46,251 nt of DNA, from the NCBI RefSeq assembly GCF_021608135.1, contig NZ_JAKIHL010000030.1:1-46251 (forward strand). Direction: 5' to 3'. This stretch comes from Microaerobacter geothermalis. GTDB lineage: Bacteria; Bacillota; Bacilli; DSM-22679. Positions 1-9,319 of this stretch are shown here, piece after piece (the stretch's first letter is position 1; each line of letters opens with the position of its first letter). The notes under the pieces were generated by a model. That model had not been told where the DNA came from, searched no databases, and worked only from the letters and a program-made list of their open reading frames with translations. The position numbers were made by a program, and so were the translations under genes.

Positions 1-114
1 GGAGCGAGGGTGTTTTGGGACCCTAGAGTAAAAGCTGTGATTATATACACTCCAAACGAAAGAGCGTATTTTGATGAAGATCTTGCAGAAGAACAAGGAT
101 GGATTGAAAATTAG
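1..114 (+). CDS. Stalk-domain surface protein, C-terminal fragment (cut by window edge)
   Basis: The open frame from base 1 to the TAG at 112-114 encodes the last 37 residues of a copper-amine-oxidase-N-terminal-like 'stalk' protein. It corresponds exactly to the end of the next gene: base 1 matches base 689, and 1-169 is the same sequence as 689-857. It is therefore an upstream member of a tandem array with a 688-bp period. The rest lies outside the window. Nothing suggests it is broken. Confidence 0.85.
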   Translation, partial: GARVFWDPRVKAVIIYTPNERAYFDEDLAEEQGWIEN

Positions 115-169
115 CCCAACAAAGAGGAAAATCTTAAGATAAGAAAAAAATGGAAAGGAGAATAAAAAA

Positions 170-802
170 ATGAACATCAAAAAAATTGTTTTAAGCGTAC
201 TTCTGTTAATGATGATGACAGGTGTGGCAGTGGCAAATTCAAATGAGCCTTCGATTCCTGTATTTGGTGGGCCGGATCAAGGGCGTGGCGGTGAATGGAT
301 AGGAGAAGTGGTTGAAGAACCTTTGATGAACTGGGATACTGCAACAGATGGAATGGCAGGGAGGGAGACGGTAGGAGTAGTAATAGATGATTTAGGTATT
401 AAATTTCCTGATGCACAGCCCTACATCAATGAGGATAACCGAACCATGGTACCCGTAAGATTCATTGCCGAAGCTCGCCATATTGAGGCAGATGTTAGCT
501 GGAATCCCTTCACCCGAACCGTCACCATCGAAAAACCAAACAGTGACGGAAAAACCCAAACCGTCATTAAGCTAAAAGTGGGTGAAAACAAGGCATTGGT
601 AAATGGTCAGGAGGTCACTTTCGATACAAAAGCCGTCATCAAGGATGACAGAACCATGGTGCCGTTAAGGTTTGTCGCAGAAACGCTGGGAGCGAGGGTG
701 TTTTGGGACCCTAGAGTAAAAGCTGTGATTATATACACTCCAAACGAAAGAGCGTATTTTGATGAAGATCTTGCAGAAGAACAAGGATGGATTGAAAATT
801 AG
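170..802 (+). CDS. Secreted stalk-domain protein (copper amine oxidase N-terminal-like), copy B
   Basis: A 210-residue protein starting at an ATG 10 bases after AAAGGAGAA. Residues 1-22 form a signal peptide with a hydrophobic core ending in AVAN. A linker follows, then a copper-amine-oxidase-N-terminal-like domain (about 80-195) with two paired motifs, NRTMVPVRFIAEA and DRTMVPLRFVAET, the hallmark of this extracellular domain in Bacillota. The domain is thought to mediate cell-wall or protein contacts, not catalysis. It sits immediately upstream of a large surface protein and a Tad pilus operon, suggesting a cell-envelope accessory role, but no specific function is known. Confidence 0.85.
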   Translation: MNIKKIVLSVLLLMMMTGVAVANSNEPSIPVFGGPDQGRGGEWIGEVVEEPLMNWDTATDGMAGRETVGVVIDDLGIKFPDAQPYINEDNRTMVPVRFIAEARHIEADVSWNPFTRTVTIEKPNSDGKTQTVIKLKVGENKALVNGQEVTFDTKAVIKDDRTMVPLRFVAETLGARVFWDPRVKAVIIYTPNERAYFDEDLAEEQGWIEN

Positions 803-857
803 CCCAACAAAGAGGAAAATCTTAAGATAAGAAAAAAATGGAAAGGAGAATAAAAAA

Positions 858-1490
858 ATGAACATCAAAAAAATTGTTTTAAGCGTACTTCTGTTAATGA
901 TGATGACAGGTGTGGCAGTGGCAAATTCAAATGAGCCTTCGATTCCTGTATTTGGTGGGCCGAATCAAGGGCGTGGCGGTGAATGGATAGGAGAAGTGGT
1001 TGAAGAACCGTTGATGAACTGGGATACTGCAACAGATGGAATAAAAAGGGATAATAGTGTAAGCGTATCAATAGATGACGTTGGTATTGATTTTCCCGAT
1101 GCACAACCCTACATCAATGAGGATAACCGAACCATGGTACCCGTAAGGTTTATTGCCGAAGCCCGTCACATTGAGGCAGATGTCAGTTGGAATCCATTCA
1201 CCCGAACCGTCACCATCGAAAAACCAAACAGTGACGGGAAAACCAAAACTGTCATTAAGCTAAAAGTGGGCGAAAACAAGGCACTGGTAAATGGTCAGGA
1301 GGTCACTTTCGATACAAAAGCTGTCATCAAGGATGACAGAACCATGGTGCCGCTGAGGTTTGTCGCAGAAACCCTAGGAGCAAGAGTGTTTTGGGAGCCA
1401 AGAGTAAAGGGAGTTATTATATACACTCCACTAACCAGGTCATACTTTAAAGAAAATATTGCTGAAGTAAATGGATGGATTGAAAATTAG
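858..1490 (+). CDS. Secreted stalk-domain protein (copper amine oxidase N-terminal-like), copy C
   Basis: A 210-residue paralogue of the preceding gene with the same ribosome binding site, an identical signal peptide and the same two PVRFIAEA/PLRFVAET motifs. Differences cluster at residues about 60-76 (IKRDNSVSVSIDDVG in place of MAGRETVGVVIDDLG) and in the C-terminal tail. Some silent changes in the domain show it is a little older than the duplication that produced copies A and B. It is followed by a complete intrinsic terminator. The function is inferred only as an extracytoplasmic envelope protein. Confidence 0.85.
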   Translation: MNIKKIVLSVLLLMMMTGVAVANSNEPSIPVFGGPNQGRGGEWIGEVVEEPLMNWDTATDGIKRDNSVSVSIDDVGIDFPDAQPYINEDNRTMVPVRFIAEARHIEADVSWNPFTRTVTIEKPNSDGKTKTVIKLKVGENKALVNGQEVTFDTKAVIKDDRTMVPLRFVAETLGARVFWEPRVKGVIIYTPLTRSYFKENIAEVNGWIEN

Positions 1491-1518
1491 CCCAACGATA
1501 AGGTTGGGTTTTTGTTTT
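1491..1518 (+). terminator. Intrinsic terminator after the stalk-protein array
   Basis: CCCAAC (1491-1496) pairs with GTTGGG (1503-1508) across a 6-base loop and is followed by TTTTTGTTTT. Only the last array copy has the full hairpin. Confidence 0.8.
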
Positions 1519-1534
1519 AGAAGGAGGAGAAAAA

Positions 1535-4500
1535 TTGAAAAATTTTAAGGAAAATCTTATTTTGTTGTTGGTTTTCGTTGGTTTGGCTTCTGGATTTCTA
1601 TTTGTAGTCGATTCCCAGCCGATTGCCCAAAGCGATTGGGCTCCAGTCGAGCCTCCTGTGTCAGACGATTGGAACACCTATGGAGCAAATAATCAAAGAA
1701 CACGGACGGTATCAGATTTTCAGCTTCAGCCCCCTTTGCAGTTTAAAGCAAAACTGGATATTGGTTGGTCGGTCTCCCAAACCATAGCGGTGGGGGACTA
1801 TTTTTATGCCGTTGCGGCAGTCCCAGACACCAATAACTTCTTTGAACTGCCTAGAGGAACGTATTTTTACCGGATTCCGGTGAGTGCCGGGGAATTTAAG
1901 CCTGGGGATGACAAGGCGGCATATAAGCAAGATATAATCCAAAAGGGAGCACGTGCTACTTGGTTGGGAGACTATGCCAAAACCTATTCTCATCCCACCT
2001 GGTCCCCGGAGAACAATGTTTTCTATATCGGGTATAACTCCGGAAATGCGTCTGAAGTATTGGCAGTCAGTGCAGATTTAAGCGAAATACTGGGGAGTTA
2101 CTCTGTTGGAGAAGAAATCGTGGGTGCCCCCCATGCTTTCCCCGGTGACTTGGTAGTCGTTGGAGCGTTTGATGCCAAGATTCATGCGATTAAGGGGTTG
2201 AAAACGAAAAATCAGACTGGGGAGGGTTATTATCGTACTTATTCCCTTGACGACACTTATTCCAATGCCGAAATATCCAGTTCCACATCAGAAGTTTCGG
2301 TCAATCCCAATCGGTTTGTTGTGACGTTAAACTATCGCGGCTCTTCCCGTGCAGGATTGGTAGGGATGTTTGAAGTAACCGACCCTGGTGGAAATGAGAA
2401 GCCGATAATCTCCCGGGTATGGCCAAATGACTTTAAAGCAGATACCGGGGTTCCAACCAATGCGGTGTATGAAGATAACGGAATTTACTTTTCGGATAAG
2501 AACGGGACATTTTACAGATTATGGCCATCTGACGGTTCGTTAATATGGAAAAAATCCTATGGATACATGACACTTGTCAACAACTCTCCAGCCATGGGGG
2601 AAACCAATATTTACTTTCCTGTACGCCGACCAGGGATGCTGATTGGCCTCAAGAAAGAAGATGGTTCCCTGGTATTTAAGGCTGGATCAGGAAAAGACAA
2701 AAACGGAAATCCCGTTGACCCGGATATCTCCACGGGAAATGATGTGGCCAATGATGCAACGGTTTGGAAAGCTTCAGACGGTAGAGCGTTTGTATTCTAC
2801 GGGGATACGAAGGGACAGCTTATTTTCCTGGATTATGACGGCAACCGAACAGAGGTTGCCTTTGATTGGACAACCAACACATTGACCCGTTCATCGGTCA
2901 AGGCAACCAGTGACGGGAGCGTGCCGGGCGACTGGCAGGTGCAAGGGCAGGGGCTGGCAACGGAAATGATGCTCGCTAAAAATCATCTGGCATTCGGGGT
3001 GAACAAGGGGGATACCGGAGAGCTTTGGTTGTATACGGTTGGGAAATATGTCAATCTGTCACTTAGCTTGGACGGTACCAATCCCCTTGGCCGGATTTAT
3101 CCGGGATCAAGCGTAAAAGTGAATGTATTAGTCTATAATCGAACCGATGCAAATGAACCTTTTGATACCGTGCTCAAATACCAGTTTGGAGATAATCCTC
3201 CAGTGGAACAAAGGGTTACAATTTATCCTTTGAGGGAATATCCGTATGGTCAGCCTCTTTCGGTCACATTTGACAATATGCCAAGGAATGAAGTGCCATA
3301 TACCATTGAGATTAATCCTTACAGAAATGAGCCTGAAGAGATCAATTATGCGGATAATGTCATCACAGGAAAACTTTATCCGCAGATTCCTAATCTAATC
3401 ATTAGTGACCTGCAAATGAGTGCCAATCCGCCAAAACAGGGAGAGGACTTAAGCCTTGCGGTGAATATTACCAATGAAAGGGGCTGGGATGGAAATATCA
3501 CCACGGATTTGGTATGGAGAATCAATGGGGTGGAGGCTGGAAGAAGAGAAGGGATTGTTGTCCCGTATGATTCCACAACCACGGTTGATGGGATTATCAT
3601 CAACAGCAATCAAAAGAAGCTAAATATTGAATTTGAGGTCAATCCCTCACGGGATAAGCCCTCTGGAGAAAGAAAGTGGGAAGATAATCTGTTACAGCAA
3701 ACCATTTACTTTACCGATGACGTGGATTTATATGTGAAAAGTGTGGAAGGAGGCACTTACCAGCAAGATGAAACGGTAGTAACAAAAGTTCTCGTGGGCA
3801 GTGCCGGGTTTACATTTGAGCCAAAGGAAGCAAAAGTAAGGCTTTTATTAAACGGGCAGGAGCTGGGGAGTCGCACTGTAACTTTAGACCCGGGTGAGGA
3901 AAGAACGCTTTACTTCACCTGGACAGCCCAGAAAACCATGTCTGGAGGATCGTTGGTAGCCTCCATCAATTTTCCGCCGGAGTTCCCGGAAATCAATTAC
4001 GGGAACAATCAGATGTCAGCCGGCGTGGATATTCAAGTGGTACTATCTGAAACGGATTGTGATCCGAATGATGTATATAATCAGGGATTGGTCAAAAAAG
4101 AAACAAGAACGCACACCAGGACGGAAACACATACTGATGCAGATGGGAATCGATATACAGAAGAACATGAGTATACACGCACCCACCGTTATTATGAGAC
4201 CCTTGATGTAAGCATTATCAATGTGACTCCAAAAGAAACCAAAGCAGGATTTGGTTTCACCTTCGAGGTACGTACAGAATATCAGGATGATACAAACACC
4301 TATGACGGTCCGACAAGGGTAGTGGCATATTTTCCGACAGAAGATAATTTCGTTGGGAAAGAAGTGGAATTAGAACCCTTAAATCCAGTTGGAAGCTGGG
4401 TGAATACTTGGGTGTTGCCGGAAATTTATATTGAAGAATGGTCAGGGAATCTTTTCTACAAGAAGATGGATGTCAACCGTGATTTTGGAGATAAACTCCT

Positions 4501-4918
4501 TGATGGCGGACGGAAGTGGTATACGCCCTTTTCTTATCCTGATGGTCAGTACCGAATCAAAGTGATCGCCTATAATGCCGGAAAGAACGATTTGAGCGAT
4601 TGTGACGAGGATTATGTCACAATTAAGGGATCTCCTTTTGACGATTACGTAAACAGATCCATTCTCCCTTATCATCCATTTCCGGCAGGGGTAGGTTCTA
4701 ACTGGCAGGGTAAAGAGTGGATCATTGAGGATACAGTGGATTGGTATAACAGCGATCAATATCACAATCCCGAAGATGTCCCTCTTGATTATCCCAGAAA
4801 GATATTTTGGGTTGATGATGAGATGTTGGAAAAGATCAGGGAATATAATCGGTCGGTACCACTTGATGGCAGCCCCACCATGATTGATGATTTGGGGATT
4901 CCATACAGAGAAAATTAG
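1535..4918 (+). CDS. Large secreted PQQ-propeller/CARDB-type surface protein at head of pilus operon
   Basis: A 1127-residue protein with a TTG start 7 bases after GAAGGAGGAG. An N-terminal hydrophobic segment (residues 8-27) serves as signal peptide or anchor. Residues about 45-500 show repeated YxVxxxDGxxxW-like strands typical of a PQQ-like beta-propeller (for example DGSLIWKKSYG). Residues about 500-860 contain three tandem CARDB-like immunoglobulin-type domains with the NEPEEINYADN and EINYGNNQ signatures. A Thr/His/Glu-rich linker follows (about 875-905), then a C-terminal domain with many aromatics. It lies 15 bases before the tadE-like gene, so it is probably co-transcribed and may be a pilus-associated or surface-exposed adhesin. 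Confidence 0.75.
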   Translation: MKNFKENLILLLVFVGLASGFLFVVDSQPIAQSDWAPVEPPVSDDWNTYGANNQRTRTVSDFQLQPPLQFKAKLDIGWSVSQTIAVGDYFYAVAAVPDTNNFFELPRGTYFYRIPVSAGEFKPGDDKAAYKQDIIQKGARATWLGDYAKTYSHPTWSPENNVFYIGYNSGNASEVLAVSADLSEILGSYSVGEEIVGAPHAFPGDLVVVGAFDAKIHAIKGLKTKNQTGEGYYRTYSLDDTYSNAEISSSTSEVSVNPNRFVVTLNYRGSSRAGLVGMFEVTDPGGNEKPIISRVWPNDFKADTGVPTNAVYEDNGIYFSDKNGTFYRLWPSDGSLIWKKSYGYMTLVNNSPAMGETNIYFPVRRPGMLIGLKKEDGSLVFKAGSGKDKNGNPVDPDISTGNDVANDATVWKASDGRAFVFYGDTKGQLIFLDYDGNRTEVAFDWTTNTLTRSSVKATSDGSVPGDWQVQGQGLATEMMLAKNHLAFGVNKGDTGELWLYTVGKYVNLSLSLDGTNPLGRIYPGSSVKVNVLVYNRTDANEPFDTVLKYQFGDNPPVEQRVTIYPLREYPYGQPLSVTFDNMPRNEVPYTIEINPYRNEPEEINYADNVITGKLYPQIPNLIISDLQMSANPPKQGEDLSLAVNITNERGWDGNITTDLVWRINGVEAGRREGIVVPYDSTTTVDGIIINSNQKKLNIEFEVNPSRDKPSGERKWEDNLLQQTIYFTDDVDLYVKSVEGGTYQQDETVVTKVLVGSAGFTFEPKEAKVRLLLNGQELGSRTVTLDPGEERTLYFTWTAQKTMSGGSLVASINFPPEFPEINYGNNQMSAGVDIQVVLSETDCDPNDVYNQGLVKKETRTHTRTETHTDADGNRYTEEHEYTRTHRYYETLDVSIINVTPKETKAGFGFTFEVRTEYQDDTNTYDGPTRVVAYFPTEDNFVGKEVELEPLNPVGSWVNTWVLPEIYIEEWSGNLFYKKMDVNRDFGDKLLDGGRKWYTPFSYPDGQYRIKVIAYNAGKNDLSDCDEDYVTIKGSPFDDYVNRSILPYHPFPAGVGSNWQGKEWIIEDTVDWYNSDQYHNPEDVPLDYPRKIFWVDDEMLEKIREYNRSVPLDGSPTMIDDLGIPYREN

Positions 4919-4933
4919 GAAAGGGGAGAAGAG

Positions 4934-5362
4934 ATGGCTTGGACAGGTAAATTTGCAATAGGATTGCTTATCATCGTTCTATTTACTTACTTTACGTTAG
5001 ATATTGGATATATGCAGATTGCAGATATGGATAACGATACATCCTTGGAAAGGGCCGCAAAAGCGGCTCTTTCTCTTTCTGTCAATCGGGGGGTGTTGAG
5101 GGAATCTGAGCAGATGGTGATCAACGAGGAGATTTCTGACGAAGCCTTTTTAAGGTATTATGCGGAAAATGCCAATACCAAAAGCGGACTTCGACAGATA
5201 CAAATTTTTGGCTTTTCAGCATATCCACCGATGCTTGCCGTGGAGTCATATACCACCGCCAAAAGTAATTTCTTGCAATTCACCAATACCTTCGATGGCG
5301 GAGATAAACAGTATACGGTGAGTCATAAAAAAGAAGAAGTCATTTTTGAATCTAAAAATTAA
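4934..5362 (+). CDS. TadE-like minor pseudopilin
   Basis: 142 residues, ATG after AAGGGGAG. One N-terminal transmembrane helix (residues about 6-25: FAIGLLIIVLFTYFTLDIGY) is followed by a periplasm-facing domain, the layout of TadE/TadF-type pseudopilins. Its place between the large surface protein and cpaB in a tad operon supports that role. Homology is not obvious from motifs alone, so the name is positional. It would be an inner pilus component assembled by the TadA/TadB/TadC machine. Confidence 0.5.
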   Translation: MAWTGKFAIGLLIIVLFTYFTLDIGYMQIADMDNDTSLERAAKAALSLSVNRGVLRESEQMVINEEISDEAFLRYYAENANTKSGLRQIQIFGFSAYPPMLAVESYTTAKSNFLQFTNTFDGGDKQYTVSHKKEEVIFESKN

Positions 5363-5384
5363 AAAAGCGAAGGAGAGTGTATGA

Positions 5385-6311
5385 GTGAAAATCAGCAAGT
5401 TTACAAAAAGAAAGATTATAGCCGTGATTGTTGCATTGTTAGTCGTGGGAGGGATATACCAGTACAATTCCCTCACGTTAGAAGAAGAAATGAATCCTGT
5501 AACGGTTGTCATTGCTCGGCAGGATATTCCGCCGCATACCGAAATTACGGAAAGTATGCTTTTTCAGAAGCTGGTCCCTGCCTCAACGGTTCCCCCGAAT
5601 TCCATCATTGATCCAGATGAGATTATCGGAAAATGGACGGTTGAAGGGTATGGCATTGCAAAGAATTCGTATTTCTATGAAGGGAAAATTCTAACCAAAG
5701 ATGAAATGCCGGATGCAGCCGTATTAAAGCTGGAGAAAAATGAAAAGGCCTTTTCGTTGTTGGTAGACTTGGAAACATCATCAGGGAATTCGATCATTCC
5801 CGGAGCCTACGTTGATCTGTATTTTGCAACCACACAAACAGAATCCAAAAAACCGTTAGTCGGCCGCATGTTCAAAAGGATTCGCGTGACATCGGTGAAA
5901 GACAGTAAGACCCAGGATGTTTTCAGCCCCCAAGAGTACACAGAAAGCAAAAAGAAAGATCCGTCTAAAGTGGCAACTTCAACGAATAATCCCAAGGCTT
6001 TAGCAAAACTGTATACACTCGCTGTTACCGAAGAGCAACTTGATTACCTGAACAAAGCGAAGATGTTGGGGAATATTATTCCGGTTGCAACCGGCACCAG
6101 CTTTCTTAAGATTGAAGATCAGGACAACTTGGAGAAACAACAAGCGGAGAAAGCGGACAACAATAGCGCGGATGAAGGTACGGATGAACTTGATCAATTG
6201 GAGTCTCTTACTCCTGAACAATTTATTCTCAAATGGATAGAAGAAAATAGCTATACGCTTGAAACGTTTCTTGAAGAACTGAAAAAAGAAAATCAACAAA
6301 TAAAGGAGTGA
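5385..6311 (+). CDS. cpaB: CpaB/RcpC-like SAF-domain pilus assembly protein
   Basis: 308 residues from a GTG start at 5385 preceded by AAGGAGAG; an ATG four bases upstream is in another frame and not used. Residues 10-25 are a membrane anchor. Residues about 38-100 form a SAF domain (VVIARQDIPPHTEIT, then ITESMLFQKLVPAS), the signature of CpaB/RcpC/FlgA-type proteins of Flp pilus systems. The C-terminal third is charged and probably flexible. It follows the pseudopilin by 22 bases and is separated from tadZ by only 4 bases, so the operon is tight. Confidence 0.85.
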   Translation: MKISKFTKRKIIAVIVALLVVGGIYQYNSLTLEEEMNPVTVVIARQDIPPHTEITESMLFQKLVPASTVPPNSIIDPDEIIGKWTVEGYGIAKNSYFYEGKILTKDEMPDAAVLKLEKNEKAFSLLVDLETSSGNSIIPGAYVDLYFATTQTESKKPLVGRMFKRIRVTSVKDSKTQDVFSPQEYTESKKKDPSKVATSTNNPKALAKLYTLAVTEEQLDYLNKAKMLGNIIPVATGTSFLKIEDQDNLEKQQAEKADNNSADEGTDELDQLESLTPEQFILKWIEENSYTLETFLEELKKENQQIKE

Positions 6312-6315
6312 AAAA

Positions 6316-7809
6316 ATGAGTATTTTACTTGCTACTGGAAATCCGTTTTTAGACAACAGTCTGGAAGAATACTTTAAATGGGAACACAGGATTGAGTACC
6401 TTGAAGAGCTGGAGTTTATCGATCAGCGTTTTCCTGAAATACAGACCATCATTTTATCCATGTATATACCGTCTATTCACGATGAGAAGGATATCCATCG
6501 AAAATATAAAACCATTTGCTATCTTTTAAAGCAATTAAAAGCCTCCGGTATTCGGTTTATCGTTCTTGCCTCTGATGAGATTCCGTTTGAAGTGCTTGAA
6601 CAAATATATTTACTGGATATATATGATCTCATCATCACTGACAATGGGGAAATTGACATATCTACAATTCTGGATAGAATTTACCATCCTAAAACAAAAG
6701 CGGAAGCAGAGAAAGAATTAATGAAATACCGTCCCAAGAAAGAGGATGTTAACCTGTATGAAGAAGAGGAAGAAGAAATTAAGGAAAAACAGAAGGAAGA
6801 ACAGGCAGAAGAAAATAAAGGGTTTCTCTTCTTGAGTCAAAAAAACAAACCACTCGAAAGTACTGAAGAAGCAAGCAGAAGGCAAATTGCAGTTAAAGCA
6901 AATTACAGAGTCATTTCCAGAAAACAAGACCTATCATCAAAAGTTTCAATTCGGGATGTTTCCAAAGAAGAGTATGCGCATACCAGAATCGACGAGTCTA
7001 AATTAATCAGCTTTTGGTCAGCAGCACCCGGACAAGGAAAAAGGACCTTATCGCAGTCTTTGGCCAAAGTGATTGCTTCAAGAAACTATAAAGTTCTCTA
7101 TGTTGAGCTGGATTACTTCTATCCTTCGTTTGCTTGGACGAGCGGACTCAGCCATCCAGCCAAAAATATCTTTCAATTAGCCATGCACGTGTCTGATCAA
7201 GATGAATTTGATTTAAAGCAATATGTTGCTAGTCCACGGGATGTTTTTGGAAGCCAAAAGCGAATTCAGCAGGCGATTTCCAAAATACCGCCTAAGCTGG
7301 ATTTTATGGCTTTGCCATCAAATTTTGTTGTGGAGGAGTTTCCGTCAATTAAGAGTGAACAGTTCATTGATCACTTTATAAAAGGGTTAAAAAATCTGTC
7401 TTATGATGCCATTATTTTAAATCTGCCCAATGAAATTGAACACTTGTTTTCGTTCCCGGTTATGTTGGAAAGCGATGAGATTTTTAATATTTTGACTCCG
7501 CATCCCGGACGCATCGTAAGGTATGGACAATTAAAGAAAAAGTTAAAGAACACACCTCTGAATATGACAAAATGGAGTACCATTTTCAATCAGGTGCATG
7601 AGGAAATTCAAAAAGACGCACTGGATTCTTTTATTCAGGAAGAAAGCAGGATGGTTGTTCCTTTTGATCCCAAACGTGCCCTTTTGGAGCTGGATTTGAG
7701 CCTGGGATCGCCCATGATAGACAAAAAAATGGCGGAGTTAGCGGATATGTTCGGGTTTATTGATACAACGGTTCCGGAAAAAAAGAAAAAGTTTTTGTCA
7801 CTTAGATAG
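6316..7809 (+). CDS. tadZ: TadZ/CpaE-like pilus localisation ATPase
   Basis: 497 residues, ATG after AAAGGAGTG. The N-terminal ~120 residues look like an atypical receiver domain. A long Glu/Lys-rich linker follows (residues about 145-175). A P-loop ATPase domain starts near residue 236 with a deviant Walker A (AAPGQGKRTLS) and the DYFYPSFAW region that replaces the usual MinD/ParA 'DxDxQ' segment. This is the layout of TadZ/CpaE, which positions the Tad machine at the cell envelope. The unusual Arg between the P-loop Lys and Thr may mean weak ATP hydrolysis. It sits between cpaB and tadA, as in other tad loci. Confidence 0.8.
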   Translation: MSILLATGNPFLDNSLEEYFKWEHRIEYLEELEFIDQRFPEIQTIILSMYIPSIHDEKDIHRKYKTICYLLKQLKASGIRFIVLASDEIPFEVLEQIYLLDIYDLIITDNGEIDISTILDRIYHPKTKAEAEKELMKYRPKKEDVNLYEEEEEEIKEKQKEEQAEENKGFLFLSQKNKPLESTEEASRRQIAVKANYRVISRKQDLSSKVSIRDVSKEEYAHTRIDESKLISFWSAAPGQGKRTLSQSLAKVIASRNYKVLYVELDYFYPSFAWTSGLSHPAKNIFQLAMHVSDQDEFDLKQYVASPRDVFGSQKRIQQAISKIPPKLDFMALPSNFVVEEFPSIKSEQFIDHFIKGLKNLSYDAIILNLPNEIEHLFSFPVMLESDEIFNILTPHPGRIVRYGQLKKKLKNTPLNMTKWSTIFNQVHEEIQKDALDSFIQEESRMVVPFDPKRALLELDLSLGSPMIDKKMAELADMFGFIDTTVPEKKKKFLSLR

Positions 7810-7834
7810 CGGACAACAAAGATAAGGAGGAAAT

Positions 7835-9319
7835 ATGCGATTTAAACTGGAGGACGATGAAAAAATGAAAAACAACCGTATAAATATTTTAAATCAGTCG
7901 ATTGAAGAGGTTGAAAGAGAAATCAACGTCATAGATTTGCATCGGTATTCTTATAAATATCGAACAGAACAGGAAAAAAGTCATGGGTTTAGAGCAAAAA
8001 AAGTCTCTTTGGCGATCCTTGAACAAATTAGGCAATATTTATCGGGCAACCATAAGAAGTTGTTTCAGGAATCGATTGTAGACGAGAGAAAACGTGAGAA
8101 ACTGGGAGAAATCATAGCAGACTACATTACTCAACAGGCGATTGTTGTGCCTGGATTTAATGCAGATGATTTATTAAAGCATATTTTGCATGCACTGGCT
8201 GGATTGGGACCGATCCAGCCCCTTATGGAAAATGAGGATATCACGGAAATCATGGTAAATGGCAAAAATGAAGTATATGTCGAAGAAAATGGAAGAGAGT
8301 ATAAAACAGATATTACCTTTTCTTCTGATGAAGAACTATTGGAAGTGGCCATGAAAATTGTAAATGCCGCCGGAGAAAGTTTGACTTCAGCCAAACCGTA
8401 CGTAGACTGCCGCTTCCCCGGAATGAGGATTAACATAGTCAATGGCTTGATCAGCGGGCTGGGGATCGTCATTACCATTCGTAAATTTGCCAAAGACTTG
8501 AGAATTAATGATGAAACGATTGTAACTTCCGGACAGGCAAGCCGGGAAATGCTTGATGCTTTTGAGGTTTTTGTAAAAGGGAAAATGAATATTTTAATTG
8601 CAGGTCCAACCGGTTCAGGAAAGACAGAATTATTCAAGTATCTGGTCAAGCACATCCCTGATGACGAGAGACTTCTTATGTTAGAAGATACAGCGGAGAC
8701 CCGTTTGAAAGACATATACCCACAGAAGCACATTGTTCCGATGGAATGCCGGTTTACCTCAGACCCCAGTACAACGGTGGATTATACGGTTCTTCTCAAA
8801 AACTCTCTAAGGCAAAAACCAACCAGAGTGGCAGTAGGGGAGGTAAGGGGACCAGAGGCGGTATATATGTTAGAAATTTTCAATACCGGTCATGAAGGCG
8901 GATTTACGACAGGGCACGCCAACTCCTGTGCGGATACTGTGGAACGCCTTGTGATGATGTGCCTTCGATCCGGTATGAAACTGGAGCCGGATATCATCGG
9001 GAAATGGGTGGCCAAAACCTTTGATATCGTCATTTTTCAGGAAAAAATGGACGATAAGGTTCGCCGCATAACCGAAGTGGTTGAATTAGTAGATTACGAG
9101 AATGGAAGAGTCATTTATAGACCCTTATTCCAATTCATACCCCATAAATTTGAAAAAGAAGGGAACAAAATCACTAAAATCCATGGTACCCATAAGCAAA
9201 CGGGTTTTATTCGTTTGGAGACGGCAAAAAGGCTGTTTAGCAGAGGAATTAGTGTGAAAAAGATTAAACCTTTGCTATCAGAAGAGGACAGGGGGAAGAT
9301 AAGCGATGTTTCTCTCTGA
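7835..9319 (+). CDS. tadA: TadA/CpaF-type secretion ATPase of the Flp pilus
   Basis: 494 residues, ATG after AAGGAGGAAAT. It carries the motifs of the type II/IV secretion ATPase superfamily in order: Walker A AGPTGSGKT near residue 257, an Asp/Walker B-like LLMLEDTAE near 281, and the His box TGHEGGFTTGHANS near 352. The N-terminal domain (about 90-240) includes the ITEIMVNGKNEVYVE segment diagnostic of CpaF/TadA. It would be the hexameric motor that powers pilin assembly at the cytoplasmic face. Its end overlaps tadB by 14 bases. Confidence 0.95.
   Translation: MRFKLEDDEKMKNNRINILNQSIEEVEREINVIDLHRYSYKYRTEQEKSHGFRAKKVSLAILEQIRQYLSGNHKKLFQESIVDERKREKLGEIIADYITQQAIVVPGFNADDLLKHILHALAGLGPIQPLMENEDITEIMVNGKNEVYVEENGREYKTDITFSSDEELLEVAMKIVNAAGESLTSAKPYVDCRFPGMRINIVNGLISGLGIVITIRKFAKDLRINDETIVTSGQASREMLDAFEVFVKGKMNILIAGPTGSGKTELFKYLVKHIPDDERLLMLEDTAETRLKDIYPQKHIVPMECRFTSDPSTTVDYTVLLKNSLRQKPTRVAVGEVRGPEAVYMLEIFNTGHEGGFTTGHANSCADTVERLVMMCLRSGMKLEPDIIGKWVAKTFDIVIFQEKMDDKVRRITEVVELVDYENGRVIYRPLFQFIPHKFEKEGNKITKIHGTHKQTGFIRLETAKRLFSRGISVKKIKPLLSEEDRGKISDVSL

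Larger units (their letters stand above)
1..1490 (+). repeat. Tandem array of 688-bp gene units (at least 2.2 copies)
   Basis: The unit is one stalk-protein gene plus its leader. Starts lie at 170 and 858 and stops at 114, 802 and 1490, giving a constant 688-bp period. Bases 1-169 and 689-857 are identical. The two full units differ mainly in a short stretch encoding residues about 60-76 and in the last 20 codons. The units ending at 114 and 802 keep only the left arm of a terminator (TAGCCCAAC), while the last unit keeps the whole hairpin. This fits amplification by recombination upstream of an original terminated copy. Confidence 0.9.

Noticed and set aside
5381-5611. ATG-started frame overlapping cpaB
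   Set aside because: The SAF-domain frame starting with GTG at 5385 is the real gene; this one lacks any family feature.
8131-8733. 200-codon reverse-strand frame inside tadA
   Set aside because: Shadow of a clearly conserved ATPase; no independent support.
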